Below, piece by piece: positions 28,061 to 37,471 of a stretch of DNA of 64,000 nt (its first letter is position 1; every line of letters begins with the position of its first letter). The stretch lies in the NCBI RefSeq assembly GCF_004137795.1, contig NZ_NWTM01000001.1, positions 3,072,035 through 3,136,034 on the forward strand, given 5' to 3'. The position numbers and the translations under genes were made by a program. A model generated the notes under the pieces. That model was given only the letters and a program-made list of their open reading frames with translations. It was not told where the DNA came from and did no database searches. The DNA comes from Pectobacterium zantedeschiae (GTDB taxonomy: Bacteria; Pseudomonadota; Gammaproteobacteria; Enterobacterales; Enterobacteriaceae).

Positions 28061-28088
28061 TTGAAATAGCCTAGTCGGCGCGTATAAT
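28061..28088 (+). promoter_or_regulatory. pyrL-pyrBI promoter
   Basis: TTGAAA (28061-28066), a 16-base spacer and a perfect TATAAT (28083-28088). Transcription should start near 28095, about 20 bases before the leader peptide gene. Confidence 0.85.
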
Positions 28089-28113
28089 TCCCGACAGTTT
28101 GCCGGGAGGGGTC

Positions 28114-28236
28114 ATGTACCGTTACACCAAAAAATCCGCTGCTTATGTTGGTTCTCAACCACAACTGCCATCCGGCAGCCAGCTAGCGTTTTCCTTTCCG
28201 TTGCTCAATCGATCAATTAAGAAAGCCCCTCAATGA
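28114..28236 (+). CDS. pyrL: pyrBI operon leader peptide PyrL
   Basis: A 40-residue leader peptide (MYRYTKKSAAYV... to KKAPQ) that starts at an ATG after GGGAGGGG and ends at a TGA lying inside the attenuator hairpin. In the known pyrBI mechanism, low UTP makes RNA polymerase pause in the leader. The ribosome then keeps up and prevents the terminator from forming. The T-rich GTTTTCCTTTCC stretch (28178-28192) is the likely pause region. The peptide sequence itself differs from the E. coli leader, as expected for a gene selected mainly for position. Confidence 0.9.
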   Translation: MYRYTKKSAAYVGSQPQLPSGSQLAFSFPLLNRSIKKAPQ

Positions 28237-28249
28237 GGGGCTTTTTTTT
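28222..28249 (+). terminator. pyrBI attenuator
   Basis: AAGCCCCTCA and TGAGGGGCTT arms followed by T8. The pyrL stop codon is in the hairpin, which is the arrangement needed for UTP-sensitive, translation-coupled attenuation. Confidence 0.93.
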
Positions 28250-28309
28250 GCCCACCGTCCGGGCCGCCAGATACAACATTTCCTGTTTACTCGTTAGGAG
28301 AAAGACAAC

Positions 28310-29245
28310 ATGGTCAATCCGCTCTATCAAAAACATATTATTTCGATTAACGATCTCAGTCGGGAAGATTTGGAACTGGCGCTGAGCGTAGCTGCCAGCC
28401 TGAAAGCCAAACCCCAGCCTGAGCTGTTAAAACACAAAGTGATTGCCAGCTGCTTCTTCGAGGCCTCCACACGGACGCGTTTATCCTTTGAAACCGCGAT
28501 GCATCGTCTCGGCGCTTCCGTCGTCGGTTTCGCCGACAGCAACAACACCTCGCTGGGGAAAAAGGGCGAAACGCTTGCCGACACCATCTCCGTTATCAGC
28601 CAATATGTTGATGCCATCGTGATGCGTCATCCGCAAGAAGGCGCGTCCCGCCTTGCGACCGAGTTTTCCGGCGGTATCCCGGTACTGAACGCCGGCGACG
28701 GTGCAAACCAGCACCCGACGCAAACGCTGCTCGATCTGTTCACCATTCAGGAAACGCAGGGCCGGCTGAACAACATCAATATCGCGATGGTCGGTGATTT
28801 GAAATATGGCCGCACCGTACATTCACTCACGCAGGCGCTGGCGAAGTTCGAAGGAAACCGTTTCTACTTCATCGCTCCAGACGCGCTGGCCATGCCGGAC
28901 TACATTCTGAGCATGCTGAAAGAGAAAAATATTGCTTACAGCCTGCACAACAGCATCGATGAAGTCGTCGGCGAGCTGGATATTCTGTACATGACGCGCG
29001 TTCAGAAAGAGCGTCTGGATCCGTCCGAATACATCAACATCAAATCCCAATTTGTCCTACGTGCTGCCGACCTGGACAACGCTCGCCCGAATTTGAAAGT
29101 GCTTCACCCACTGCCGCGCGTAGATGAGATCACCATTGATGTGGATGCCACGCCCTACGCCTATTATTTCCAACAGGCGGGTAACGGCATATACGCCCGT
29201 CAGGCGCTGCTGGCGCTGGTCCTGAATCGCGAACTGGTTCTGTAA
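28310..29245 (+). CDS. pyrB: Aspartate carbamoyltransferase catalytic chain
   Basis: A 311-residue catalytic subunit that condenses carbamoyl phosphate and aspartate, the committed step of pyrimidine synthesis. [18 protein letters not shown] and HPLPRVDEI are the substrate motifs. It forms c6r6 holoenzyme with PyrI, encoded 15 bases downstream. AGGAGA precedes the ATG. Controlled by the attenuator at 28222-28249. Confidence 0.98.
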   Translation: MVNPLYQKHIISINDLSREDLELALSVAASLKAKPQPELLKHKVIASCFFEASTRTRLSFETAMHRLGASVVGFADSNNTSLGKKGETLADTISVISQYVDAIVMRHPQEGASRLATEFSGGIPVLNAGDGANQHPTQTLLDLFTIQETQGRLNNINIAMVGDLKYGRTVHSLTQALAKFEGNRFYFIAPDALAMPDYILSMLKEKNIAYSLHNSIDEVVGELDILYMTRVQKERLDPSEYINIKSQFVLRAADLDNARPNLKVLHPLPRVDEITIDVDATPYAYYFQQAGNGIYARQALLALVLNRELVL

Positions 29246-29725
<480 letters not shown>

Positions 29726-29736
29726 TTTTCTGCCTT

Positions 29737-29773
29737 GCCCCGTAATCGACATTGCCTGTCGCGGGGCTTTTTT
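29737..29773 (+). terminator. Terminator after pyrI
   Basis: GCCCCG (29737-29742) pairs with CGGGGC (29762-29767), with an inner CGACA/TGTCG stem, followed by a T run. Confidence 0.88.
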
Positions 29774-29823
29774 GAATAATGGCTGCGTCCGCGTTCCTTT
29801 TACGCCCCCATCAAGGAGATACC

Positions 29824-30210
29824 ATGTCACGCACTATCAGCACTGAGCACGCCCCTGCCGCCATCGGCCCTTATGTTCAGGGCGTCGACCTTGGCAGCAT
29901 GATCATCACGTCCGGCCAGATTCCGGTGAACCCGAAAAGCGGTCTGGTCGCTGACAACATCACCGCCCAGACGCGCCAGTCACTGGAAAATGTTCAGGCG
30001 ATTGTCGAAGCCGCTGGCCTGAAAGTTTCCGATATCGTGAAAACGACCGTATTCGTGAAAGACCTGCACGACTTCACTCTCGTGAATACCGCGTATGAAG
30101 CGTTCTTCAACGAACACGACGCACCGTTCCCAGCTCGCTCTTGTGTTGAAGTCGCACGCCTGCCGAAAGATGTGAAGATCGAAATCGAAGCGATCGCCGT
30201 TCGTCGCTAA
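29824..30210 (+). CDS. ridA: Reactive intermediate deaminase RidA
   Basis: A 128-residue member of the RidA/YjgF family, which hydrolyses reactive enamine/imine intermediates from PLP enzymes. IGPYVQG, SGQIPVNP and RSCVEVARLPKDVKIEIEA are family motifs with the key arginine. ATG 29824 follows AAGGAGAT and gives the E. coli length; the longer in-frame start at 29779 falls in the spacer. A 9-bp hairpin (30236-30263) ends the unit. Confidence 0.97.
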   Translation: MSRTISTEHAPAAIGPYVQGVDLGSMIITSGQIPVNPKSGLVADNITAQTRQSLENVQAIVEAAGLKVSDIVKTTVFVKDLHDFTLVNTAYEAFFNEHDAPFPARSCVEVARLPKDVKIEIEAIAVRR

Positions 30211-30235
30211 GCACCATCATTGATCATCCCCTTCT

Positions 30236-30272
30236 CAAGACGCACCATTGTGGCTGCGTCTTGCTGATTTTC
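30236..30272 (+). terminator. Terminator after ridA
   Basis: CAAGACGCA and TGCGTCTTG form a perfect 9-bp stem around an 10-base loop, followed by CTGATTTT. Confidence 0.65.
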
Positions 30273-30431
30273 AGCGCCTTTATTTTCCCTCCTCAGTGCA
30301 AACCGGCCTTGCTACGCACCAATTAGAGGAAAAAACCGGGCACTATCCTGACTGCACCACACTTTTTCGAAAATGGCGCATTTTATGCATTGTCCTATTA
30401 TCGCTATTAAGCGTGATGCCTGGGGATGACA

Positions 30432-31871
30432 ATGATAAAAATGAAACTTCCATCTGCGCCTTATTACGACGAGATGCTCTCGTCGCAAGGCCAACAACGT
30501 CAACACTACAATTCCTATTGGCAATGGCTCCAACAAACCGACCAGCAGGCCATTAAACAGAAGAAGGAACAGGCAGAACTGCTGTTTCACCGCGTGGGTA
30601 TTACGTTTAACGTTTATGGCGAGGAAGGCGGTACCGAGCGCTTAATTCCCTTCGACAGCGTACCGCGCATTATTCCTGCCCACGAATGGCAATTGCTCGA
30701 TCGTGGTATCCGTCAGCGGGTACAGGCGCTGAACGCCTTTCTCTACGATATTTACCATCAGCAGCACATACTCAAGGCCGGTATTATCCCCAGTGAGCAG
30801 GTGTTGGCGAATGAGCAGTATCAACCCTGTATGCAAGGGGTGAATCTGCATAACAATATTTACGCCCACATCACTGGGATCGATATGGTGCGCAACAGCG
30901 ACGGCCATTATTACGTGCTGGAAGACAACCTGCGTACCCCATCCGGCGTTTCCTACATGCTGGAAAACCGCAAAATGATGATGCGGCTCTACCCGGATTT
31001 ATTTGCCAGCCAGCATATCGCGCCCGTTGAACGTTATCCCAGCTATCTGCTACAGACCCTGCGTGAAAGCACGCAGGTTGACGACCCTACCGTGGTCGTG
31101 ATGACGCCGGGCCGTTTCAACAGCGCCTACTTTGAACACAGCTTTCTGGCGCAGCAAATGGGCGTTGAACTGGTAGAAAGCGCAGACTTGTTCGTGAAAG
31201 AAGGCGCAGTCTATATGCGCACCACAGAAGGTCCGTGTCAGGTCGATGTGATTTATCGTCGCGTGGACGACGCCTTCCTCGATCCGCTAGCATTTCGCGC
31301 GGATTCCATGCTCGGCGTGCCTGGTTTGTTGTCCGTGTATCGTGCTGGCGGCGTCGTACTGGCGAATGCTGTCGGTACCGGTGTCGCCGACGATAAATCC
31401 ATCTATCCCTATGTGCCGGAAATGATCCGTTTCTACCTGTCTGAAGAACCAATCCTTCACAACATTCCAACCTGGCAGTGTCGTAACCCCAAGGACCTGC
31501 GCTATGTGCTCGATCATCTGGATAGCATGGTGGTGAAGGAAGTTCACGGAGCAGGCGGCTACGGTATGCTGGTCGGTCCGCGGGCAACGCGTCAGGAGAT
31601 CGAAACGTTCCGCCAGCGTTTACTTGCCCATCCGCACAACTATATCGGTCAGGAAACGTTAGCGCTGTCCACCTGCCCAACGTTTATCGACGATGGTTTG
31701 GCTCCCCGACATATCGATCTGCGCCCTTTCGCCTTGTCCGGTGAGGAAATCCGACTGGTTCCCGGCGGCCTGACGCGCGTCGCACTCACGGAAGGTTCTC
31801 TGGTCGTCAACTCTTCACAGGGCGGCGGTACCAAAGACACCTGGGTCATGGAGGAGGACGAATCATGCTAA
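30432..31871 (+). CDS. Circularly permuted ATP-grasp ligase of the Anbu cluster
   Basis: A 479-residue protein of the circularly permuted type 2 ATP-grasp family (formerly DUF404/DUF407). Signatures: YVLEDNLRTPSGVSYMLENR, VVKEVHGAGGYGMLVGP and HIDLRPFAL. ATP-grasp enzymes form amide or peptide bonds through acyl-phosphates, so it probably ligates an amino acid or peptide to an unknown acceptor. It is the first of four genes coding alpha-E, transglutaminase and Anbu proteins, with its stop overlapping the alpha-E start (ATGCTAA). I prefer ATG 30432, five bases past GGGGA, over the in-frame ATG at 30426. The biochemical product of such clusters is not established. Confidence 0.92.
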   Translation: MIKMKLPSAPYYDEMLSSQGQQRQHYNSYWQWLQQTDQQAIKQKKEQAELLFHRVGITFNVYGEEGGTERLIPFDSVPRIIPAHEWQLLDRGIRQRVQALNAFLYDIYHQQHILKAGIIPSEQVLANEQYQPCMQGVNLHNNIYAHITGIDMVRNSDGHYYVLEDNLRTPSGVSYMLENRKMMMRLYPDLFASQHIAPVERYPSYLLQTLRESTQVDDPTVVVMTPGRFNSAYFEHSFLAQQMGVELVESADLFVKEGAVYMRTTEGPCQVDVIYRRVDDAFLDPLAFRADSMLGVPGLLSVYRAGGVVLANAVGTGVADDKSIYPYVPEMIRFYLSEEPILHNIPTWQCRNPKDLRYVLDHLDSMVVKEVHGAGGYGMLVGPRATRQEIETFRQRLLAHPHNYIGQETLALSTCPTFIDDGLAPRHIDLRPFALSGEEIRLVPGGLTRVALTEGSLVVNSSQGGGTKDTWVMEEDESC

Positions 31872-32794
31872 GTCGTACTGCCAGTGAACTGTATTGGATG
31901 GCTCGCTATCTGGAACGGGCCGAGAGCCTCGCCCGCGTGCTGGATGTCACCTACAAACTCTCGATGATGCCGCGCCACAGCCAGCAGCAGCGCGATCTGG
32001 CTCTGCCCCTGAATCTGACTGCTACTCACGAGCTATTTCAGCAGCGCTACCCCCACTTTTCTATGAACAATCTGCTGAATTTCTTTGCGCTGGACAGCCA
32101 GAACCCAAGCAGCATCTACAACTGTATCGAAATGGCCTGGAATAATGCACACGCCGTGCGCGGCAGTCTTTCCTCCGAGGTCTGGGAGTGTATTAACGCC
32201 ACCCGCATCGACATTCGGAATCTGCGACATCAGGGTGTAGATAACATCGGGATTGATGCGTTCTTTGACTGGGTGAAAGAGCGTTCCCACCTGTTTCGCG
32301 GCGCGATGTTTGGCACGCTGCTGCGCAATGATGCTCAGTGCTTCATCCGTGTGGGCACGTTGATTGAACGCGCCTATGCGACCGCACAGTTACTGAATGT
32401 TAAACACCAACAGCTCAATAGCGACCCTGACCCCGTTCGCGAATACTATCGTCTGGATACCCTGCTGCGTGCCGTCAGCGCGCGCGAGGCCTACCACAGC
32501 ATCTATCGCCAACCAATTAGCCCGGAAACCGTCACCGAGCTGCTGGTTTTACGCGAGGACGTACCGCGTTCGCTGCACGCCTGCGTCGGCGATCTGGTCC
32601 TTCAGCTAGAGGCCATCGGCAGCCAACGTGCCAAAGTCCCGCATCGGCTCGCCCACCTGCTACACGTCGAGCTACGCTTCAGCACGCTGGACGACATTCT
32701 GGAGCAAGATCTACCCACCTATCTCAATACTTTCATAATTAAAATCAACGAACTGGCAGACAGCATTCGTCATACCTATCTGGAGGCGCTATGA
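31865..32794 (+). CDS. Alpha-E domain protein (former DUF403)
   Basis: A 309-residue mostly helical protein of the alpha-E family. It opens with LSRTASELYWMARYLERAES, the family hallmark, and has conserved AYHSIYRQ and RSLHACV stretches. Members occur beside circularly permuted ATP-grasp and transglutaminase genes. Their exact role is unknown; they are thought to assist the ligase. It overlaps both neighbours (ATGCTAA upstream, ATGA downstream), indicating strict translational coupling. Confidence 0.92.
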   Translation: MLSRTASELYWMARYLERAESLARVLDVTYKLSMMPRHSQQQRDLALPLNLTATHELFQQRYPHFSMNNLLNFFALDSQNPSSIYNCIEMAWNNAHAVRGSLSSEVWECINATRIDIRNLRHQGVDNIGIDAFFDWVKERSHLFRGAMFGTLLRNDAQCFIRVGTLIERAYATAQLLNVKHQQLNSDPDPVREYYRLDTLLRAVSAREAYHSIYRQPISPETVTELLVLREDVPRSLHACVGDLVLQLEAIGSQRAKVPHRLAHLLHVELRFSTLDDILEQDLPTYLNTFIIKINELADSIRHTYLEAL

Positions 32795-33612
32795 AACTCA
32801 CCATCAACCACCTCACTCACTACCGTTATGATGAAGAAGTAAAATTTAGCACCCAGTACCTGCGCCTGACGCCGCAAAACTCCGCACATCAGAGAATTCA
32901 GGAATGGAAACTGACGCTGCCCGCCTCAGCGGTTCAAACCACCGATGCGTATGGTAATGTGTTGCATGTGCTGACACTCGACCATCCGCATCACGACATC
33001 ACGATTCATGCGCAAGGCGTGGTTGATATCGGCGACGACGGCGAAAGAGAAGCGTTCGAAACGCAGGATGGTCTGTCGCCACTGGTTTTTTTACGCACGA
33101 CGCCGCTGACAGAAGCCGATGGCGAAATTCGAGCATTTGCACAACGTTATTATCGCTCGGATGCAGCGGAAGAAAGCCTGAATACGCTGATGGCGGAATT
33201 ACGGCTGAAAATGCCGTATACTCCCGGCGCGACGCAGGTGCAGGATACCGCAGCAGCGGCGTTTGCCATGCAGAAAGGCGTTTGTCAGGATCATACCCAT
33301 GTTTTCCTGGCCTGCTGCCGCAGCCTGAATATTCCAGCACGCTATGTCAGCGGCTACGTATACAGTCAGGACACCCACCATGTCGCCATGCACGCCTGGG
33401 CGGAAGTGTGGCTAAACGGATACTGGCAGGGATTCGATATTACCAACAGCACCCGGCAGCTCCATCAGCATCTGTGGCTAGCCGTGGGAATGGATTATAT
33501 GGATGCCTGCCCAGTACGCGGTACGCGGCTGGGAGGCGGATGTGAAGAGATGTTTTCAGAAGCTGAAGTCCGCTTGTTTGAACGGCAACAGCAGGTGCAG
33601 CAGCAACAGTAA
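32791..33612 (+). CDS. Transglutaminase-like cysteine protease
   Basis: A 273-residue protein. It has an N-terminal beta domain typical of bacterial transglutaminase-like proteins (LTHYRYDEEVKFSTQYLRLTP) and a papain-fold core with a complete triad: Cys in GVCQDHTHV, His in MHAWAEVWL and Asp in GFDITNS. There is no signal peptide, so it should act in the cytoplasm. It may hydrolyse or rearrange amide bonds made by the ATP-grasp partner. The start overlaps the alpha-E stop; Anbu follows after 23 bases. Confidence 0.93.
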   Translation: MKLTINHLTHYRYDEEVKFSTQYLRLTPQNSAHQRIQEWKLTLPASAVQTTDAYGNVLHVLTLDHPHHDITIHAQGVVDIGDDGEREAFETQDGLSPLVFLRTTPLTEADGEIRAFAQRYYRSDAAEESLNTLMAELRLKMPYTPGATQVQDTAAAAFAMQKGVCQDHTHVFLACCRSLNIPARYVSGYVYSQDTHHVAMHAWAEVWLNGYWQGFDITNSTRQLHQHLWLAVGMDYMDACPVRGTRLGGGCEEMFSEAEVRLFERQQQVQQQQ

Positions 33613-33635
33613 AATTTTTAACGAAAAGGTGCTTT

Positions 33636-34373
33636 ATGACGTACTGTGTCGCCATGTGTCTGTCTGACGGCCTGGTTTTTGCTTCCGATTCCCGCACTAA
33701 CGCGGGCGTCGATCATATTGCAACGTTCAAAAAACTCTATGTTTTTCAGCATGACGATGAACGTGTGTTAGTGATCCAATGCGCGGGCAACCTGGCGACA
33801 ACACAAAGCATCATTAGCCTACTCAGCGCCCGCATTGACGCACAGCATACGCCAAATCTCATGCAGGTTAACTCCATGTATGACGCTGCGATGCTACTCG
33901 GGGAAACCGTGCGGGAAGTGATTCACCGCGATAGCAGCGCGCAGCAGAGCGGCAGTAATACCAATTTCGGCTGCAACCTGCTGCTAGGCGGCCAGATTGG
34001 CGGTGAAACACATCGGCTGTTCCATATTTATCCTGAAGGCAACTTCATTGAAGCCACGCCGGACACTCCCTATTTCCAGATTGGCGAGAGTAAGTACGGT
34101 AAGCCGATCATCGATCGTGTGTTGACGATGGATACTCCGTTGGAGCAAGCCATGTGCTGTGCGCTGATTTCTATCGACTCCACTCTGCGCAGCAACCTGT
34201 CGGTTGGTCTGCCGCTGGACGTGATGATTTATCGCACCGGTAGTTTTGACAGCGGTGAGCAGCAGCGCGTTACCGAAAACAACGCCTATTTCACCACGAT
34301 CCGTAAAGCCTGGTCGGAGGGGCTAGTGAATATCTTCCGCCAGCTTCCCCCCTTCCCTGATAGCCAAGCGTAA
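33636..34373 (+). CDS. Anbu, proteasome-like N-terminal nucleophile peptidase
   Basis: A 245-residue member of the Anbu (ancestral beta subunit) branch of the proteasome/HslV superfamily. It starts MTYCVAMCLSDGLVFASDSRT. Removal of the initiator Met would expose Thr2 as the catalytic nucleophile, and SDSRTNAG and a lysine in FKKLYVF match the active-site surroundings. Anbu proteins form open helical or ring assemblies without a known ATPase. No hslU- or clpX-like gene is adjacent, so the partner and substrate remain unknown. It ends the ATP-grasp/alpha-E/transglutaminase cluster; linkage of these four families has been described in other bacteria. Confidence 0.92.
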   Translation: MTYCVAMCLSDGLVFASDSRTNAGVDHIATFKKLYVFQHDDERVLVIQCAGNLATTQSIISLLSARIDAQHTPNLMQVNSMYDAAMLLGETVREVIHRDSSAQQSGSNTNFGCNLLLGGQIGGETHRLFHIYPEGNFIEATPDTPYFQIGESKYGKPIIDRVLTMDTPLEQAMCCALISIDSTLRSNLSVGLPLDVMIYRTGSFDSGEQQRVTENNAYFTTIRKAWSEGLVNIFRQLPPFPDSQA

Positions 34374-34643
34374 CTCATCTCCTCATCGGCATTCTGTAGT
34401 CACCCTCACGCTTTACTACGAATGCCGAAAAACGCCATCTGGCATTTCAGATATTTCTGTACATTAACTCTCGCAGCCCATAAAAAAACTCCCGATAAGC
34501 CGCCAGACCACGCACCGTAAGCCTTCATGGACCTCACCCCCAATCTGATTGAATTTTGTTCAAGTTCGATTTATCTACTAGGTAAGAATTTCTTTGCTCT
34601 ACATCAATTTTGCAGCGATAAAAGCGCAAACACTCCTACGCAA

Positions 34644-34690
34644 TTTCAATATATAGTGCCTATCCTATAAACACGACCTACATATAGTGT
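34644..34690 (+). promoter_or_regulatory. Pair of NrdR boxes upstream of nrdD
   Basis: Two sites resembling the NrdR consensus ACACWATATATWGTGT: TTTCAATATATAGTGC at 34644-34659 and GACCTACATATAGTGT at 34675-34690. Their ATATAGTG cores are 31 bases apart, three helical turns, the spacing typical of paired NrdR boxes. They should let NrdR repress nrdDG according to ATP/dATP. The rest of 34374-34775 holds no gene. Confidence 0.8.
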
Positions 34691-34755
34691 TTATCCACAG
34701 TATCATCCACAGCCCTCTGTAACCCTTGTCGGTTAGGGCTTTTGCCTGTGGATAA
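34691..34755 (+). promoter_or_regulatory. Inverted DnaA boxes and hairpin in the nrdD leader
   Basis: TTATCCACA at 34691-34699 and its exact inverse TGTGGATAA at 34747-34755 are perfect DnaA boxes; a weaker TCATCCACA lies at 34703-34711. Between them AGCCCT...TAACC can pair with GGTTA-GGGCT (34711-34740), followed by TTT, resembling a weak terminator. This suggests DnaA-linked control of nrdD, by analogy with nrdAB, and possible attenuation. Confidence 0.6.
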
Positions 34756-34775
34756 CCTTTCTAGAGGAAGAAAAC

Positions 34776-36914
34776 GTGAAACCAGTAGTGATTAAACGGG
34801 ACGGTTGCCAGGTGCCTTTTGATGAGATTCGTATCAAAGAGGCGGTCGAACGCGCGGCGCATGCAGCCGGTGTCAATGATGCAGACTACTGCGCAACTGT
34901 GGCCTGTGCGGTCGCTCAACAAATGCAGGATAAATCGCGCGTAGATATCCGCGATATTCAGGACGCGGTCGAAAATCTGCTGATGTCCGGCAATTATAAG
35001 CAGCTGGCGCGTACCTACATCGAGTACCGACATGACCGAGACATCGCGCGTGAACGCCACGGTCGGCTGAATCAGGAAATTCGCGGTCTGGTCGAGCAGA
35101 GTAACATGGCGTTGCTAAACGAGAACGCCAACAAAGACAGTAAAGTGATTCCCACCCAGCGTGACCTGCTGGCTGGTATTGTCGCCAAACATTACGCCAA
35201 ACAGTACATCCTGCCTCGCGATGTGGTGCTGGCACACGAGCGTGGTGAGATTCACTATCACGACCTCGATTACTCACCCTTTTTCCCAATGTTCAACTGC
35301 ATGCTCATCGACCTGAACGGCATGCTGACTAACGGCTTCAAAATGGGCAATGCGGAAATTGAGCCACCAAAGTCGATCTCAACCGCTACCGCCGTCACCG
35401 CGCAGATTATCGCGCAGGTCGCCAGCCACATTTATGGCGGCACCACGATTAACCGTATTGATGAAATTCTAGCCCCATTTGTCACCGCCAGCCACGCCAA
35501 GCATAAGGCCGTGGCGGAGGAGTGGCAGATTCCAGATGCGGAAAACTATGCCCTGACGCGCACCGAAAAAGAGTGCTACGACGCCTTTCAGTCATTGGAA
35601 TATGAAGTCAACACGCTACACACCGCCAACGGTCAGACGCCGTTCGTCACCTTTGGCTTCGGGCTTGGCACCAGTTGGGAATCCCGTCTGATTCAGGAAT
35701 CCATCCTGCGCAACCGCATTGCCGGGCTGGGTAAAAACCATAAAACGGCGGTATTCCCGAAACTGGTCTTCGCTATCCGCGACGGTCTGAACCATAAAGC
35801 AGGCGATGCGAATTACGATATCAAGCAGCTTGCACTGGAGTGCGCCAGCAAACGCATGTATCCCGATATTCTGAACTACGACCAGGTCGTCAACGTTACC
35901 GGTTCATTCAAAACCCCTATGGGCTGCCGCAGCTTCCTCGGTGTTTATGAAGAAGACGGCCAACAGATTCACGATGGTCGCAATAATCTGGGCGTCATCA
36001 GTCTGAACCTGCCGCGTATTGCGCTGGAAGCCGAGGGCAATGAAGACCGCTTCTGGACGCTGCTCGATCAACGCCTGACCTTGTCGAAGAAAGCGCTGAT
36101 AACCCGTATCGCGCGGCTGGAAAACGTGAAAGCCCGCGTCGCGCCAATCTTGTATATGGAAGGTGCCTGTGGCGTGCGCTTAAATGCGGACGACAGCATC
36201 GCGGACATCTTCAAGAACGGACGCGCCTCAATTTCGCTGGGCTATATCGGCCTGCATGAAACTATCAATGCTCTCTTCGGTAGCCAAACACACGTGTTTG
36301 ATGACGAAACGCTACGTGCCAAAGCCGTGGCTATCATTGCCCGTCTGAAAGCCGCTACCGAACAGTGGAAAGACGAAACGGGTTACGGGTTCAGCCTTTA
36401 CAGCACGCCGAGCGAAAACCTGTGTGACCGTTTCTGCCGTCTGGATACCGCTGAATTTGGCGTCGTACAGGGCGTGACGGACAAAGGCTATTACACCAAC
36501 AGCTTCCACCTTGATGTGGAGAAGAAGGTGAACCCTTACCAGAAAATCGACTTCGAACTGCCCTATCCGCCGCTGGCTAACGGTGGGTTCATTTGCTACG
36601 GCGAATACCCGAACCTGCAACACAACCTCAAAGCGCTGGAAGACGTATGGGATTATAGCTACAGCCGTGTGCCTTACTACGGCACCAACACGCCAATCGA
36701 CGAATGCTATGAGTGTGGTTTTACTGGTGAATTCGAGTGCACCAGTAAAGGCTTCACCTGCCCGAAATGTGGTAACCACGATTCGGCACGCGTTTCCGTC
36801 ACGCGCCGCGTGTGCGGCTACCTAGGTAGCCCGGATGCACGTCCGTTCAATGCGGGTAAGCAAGAAGAGGTTAAACGCCGGATTAAGCATCTGGGTAACG
36901 GTCAACTGGGGTGA
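34776..36914 (+). CDS. nrdD: Anaerobic ribonucleoside-triphosphate reductase NrdD
   Basis: A 712-residue class III ribonucleotide reductase that makes dNTPs without oxygen using a glycyl radical. An N-terminal ATP-cone (MKPVVIKRDGCQVPFDEIRI) is followed by the ten-stranded barrel, a zinc site with CYEC and CPKC near the C-terminus and the radical loop RRVCGYLG. The start is GTG 34776 with GAGGAA upstream. NrdG, its activase, follows. Control is probably by the NrdR boxes and the DnaA boxes upstream. Confidence 0.98.
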   Translation: MKPVVIKRDGCQVPFDEIRIKEAVERAAHAAGVNDADYCATVACAVAQQMQDKSRVDIRDIQDAVENLLMSGNYKQLARTYIEYRHDRDIARERHGRLNQEIRGLVEQSNMALLNENANKDSKVIPTQRDLLAGIVAKHYAKQYILPRDVVLAHERGEIHYHDLDYSPFFPMFNCMLIDLNGMLTNGFKMGNAEIEPPKSISTATAVTAQIIAQVASHIYGGTTINRIDEILAPFVTASHAKHKAVAEEWQIPDAENYALTRTEKECYDAFQSLEYEVNTLHTANGQTPFVTFGFGLGTSWESRLIQESILRNRIAGLGKNHKTAVFPKLVFAIRDGLNHKAGDANYDIKQLALECASKRMYPDILNYDQVVNVTGSFKTPMGCRSFLGVYEEDGQQIHDGRNNLGVISLNLPRIALEAEGNEDRFWTLLDQRLTLSKKALITRIARLENVKARVAPILYMEGACGVRLNADDSIADIFKNGRASISLGYIGLHETINALFGSQTHVFDDETLRAKAVAIIARLKAATEQWKDETGYGFSLYSTPSENLCDRFCRLDTAEFGVVQGVTDKGYYTNSFHLDVEKKVNPYQKIDFELPYPPLANGGFICYGEYPNLQHNLKALEDVWDYSYSRVPYYGTNTPIDECYECGFTGEFECTSKGFTCPKCGNHDSARVSVTRRVCGYLGSPDARPFNAGKQEEVKRRIKHLGNGQLG

Positions 36915-36995
36915 TCCCTTCTGGGCCGCAGCAAAGCGGCCCACCTTTCGCGGCACCGTTAGCACACGCCCGCTTCACAACATGGGCTCTACCGT

Positions 36996-37460
36996 ATGAA
37001 TTACCATCAGTATTATCCGGTCGATGTCGTCAACGGCCCCGGCACCCGCTGCACGCTGTTTGTCGCAGGCTGCGTGCATGAGTGTGTCGGGTGCTACAAC
37101 AAAAGCACCTGGCGACTGAACTCCGGTCAACCGTTTACACAGCAACAAGAAGATCGGATCATCACCGATCTTCAGGATACGCTCATCCCTCGACAGGGAA
37201 TTTCGCTATCTGGTGGCGATCCGCTTCACCCACAGAATGTGCCTGACATCCTGCGGCTGGTCGAACGCATACGTGCGGAATGCCCCGGCAAAGATATTTG
37301 GGTCTGGACAGGTTACGTGTTGGCGGAACTGACGCCGGAACAACAGCGGGTGGTCGATCTCATCAACGTGTTAGTCGATGGAAAATTTGTGCAAGATCTG
37401 AAAGATCCTGCACTGATTTGGCGCGGCAGCAGCAATCAGGTTGTCCACCGCCTGCGTTGA
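36996..37460 (+). CDS. nrdG: Anaerobic ribonucleotide reductase activase NrdG
   Basis: A 154-residue radical-SAM enzyme that generates the glycyl radical on NrdD. The 4Fe-4S motif CVHECVGC (CX3CX2C) and the GISLSGGDPLHP loop are present. It follows nrdD after 81 bases that contain a GGGCCGC/GCGGCCC hairpin (about 36922-36948), which may tune the NrdD:NrdG ratio. Confidence 0.97.
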   Translation: MNYHQYYPVDVVNGPGTRCTLFVAGCVHECVGCYNKSTWRLNSGQPFTQQQEDRIITDLQDTLIPRQGISLSGGDPLHPQNVPDILRLVERIRAECPGKDIWVWTGYVLAELTPEQQRVVDLINVLVDGKFVQDLKDPALIWRGSSNQVVHRLR

Positions 37461-37471
37461 TCGATAAGAGG

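Noticed and set aside
34549-34563. FNR-like TTGAATTTTGTTCAA upstream of nrdD
   Set aside because: The half-sites are one base too far apart (15 rather than 14) and lack the central T/A of the consensus; not claimed.
34691-34755. DnaA boxes as part of a chromosomal or plasmid origin
   Set aside because: Only two perfect boxes, no AT-rich unwinding element or initiator gene; gene regulation fits better.
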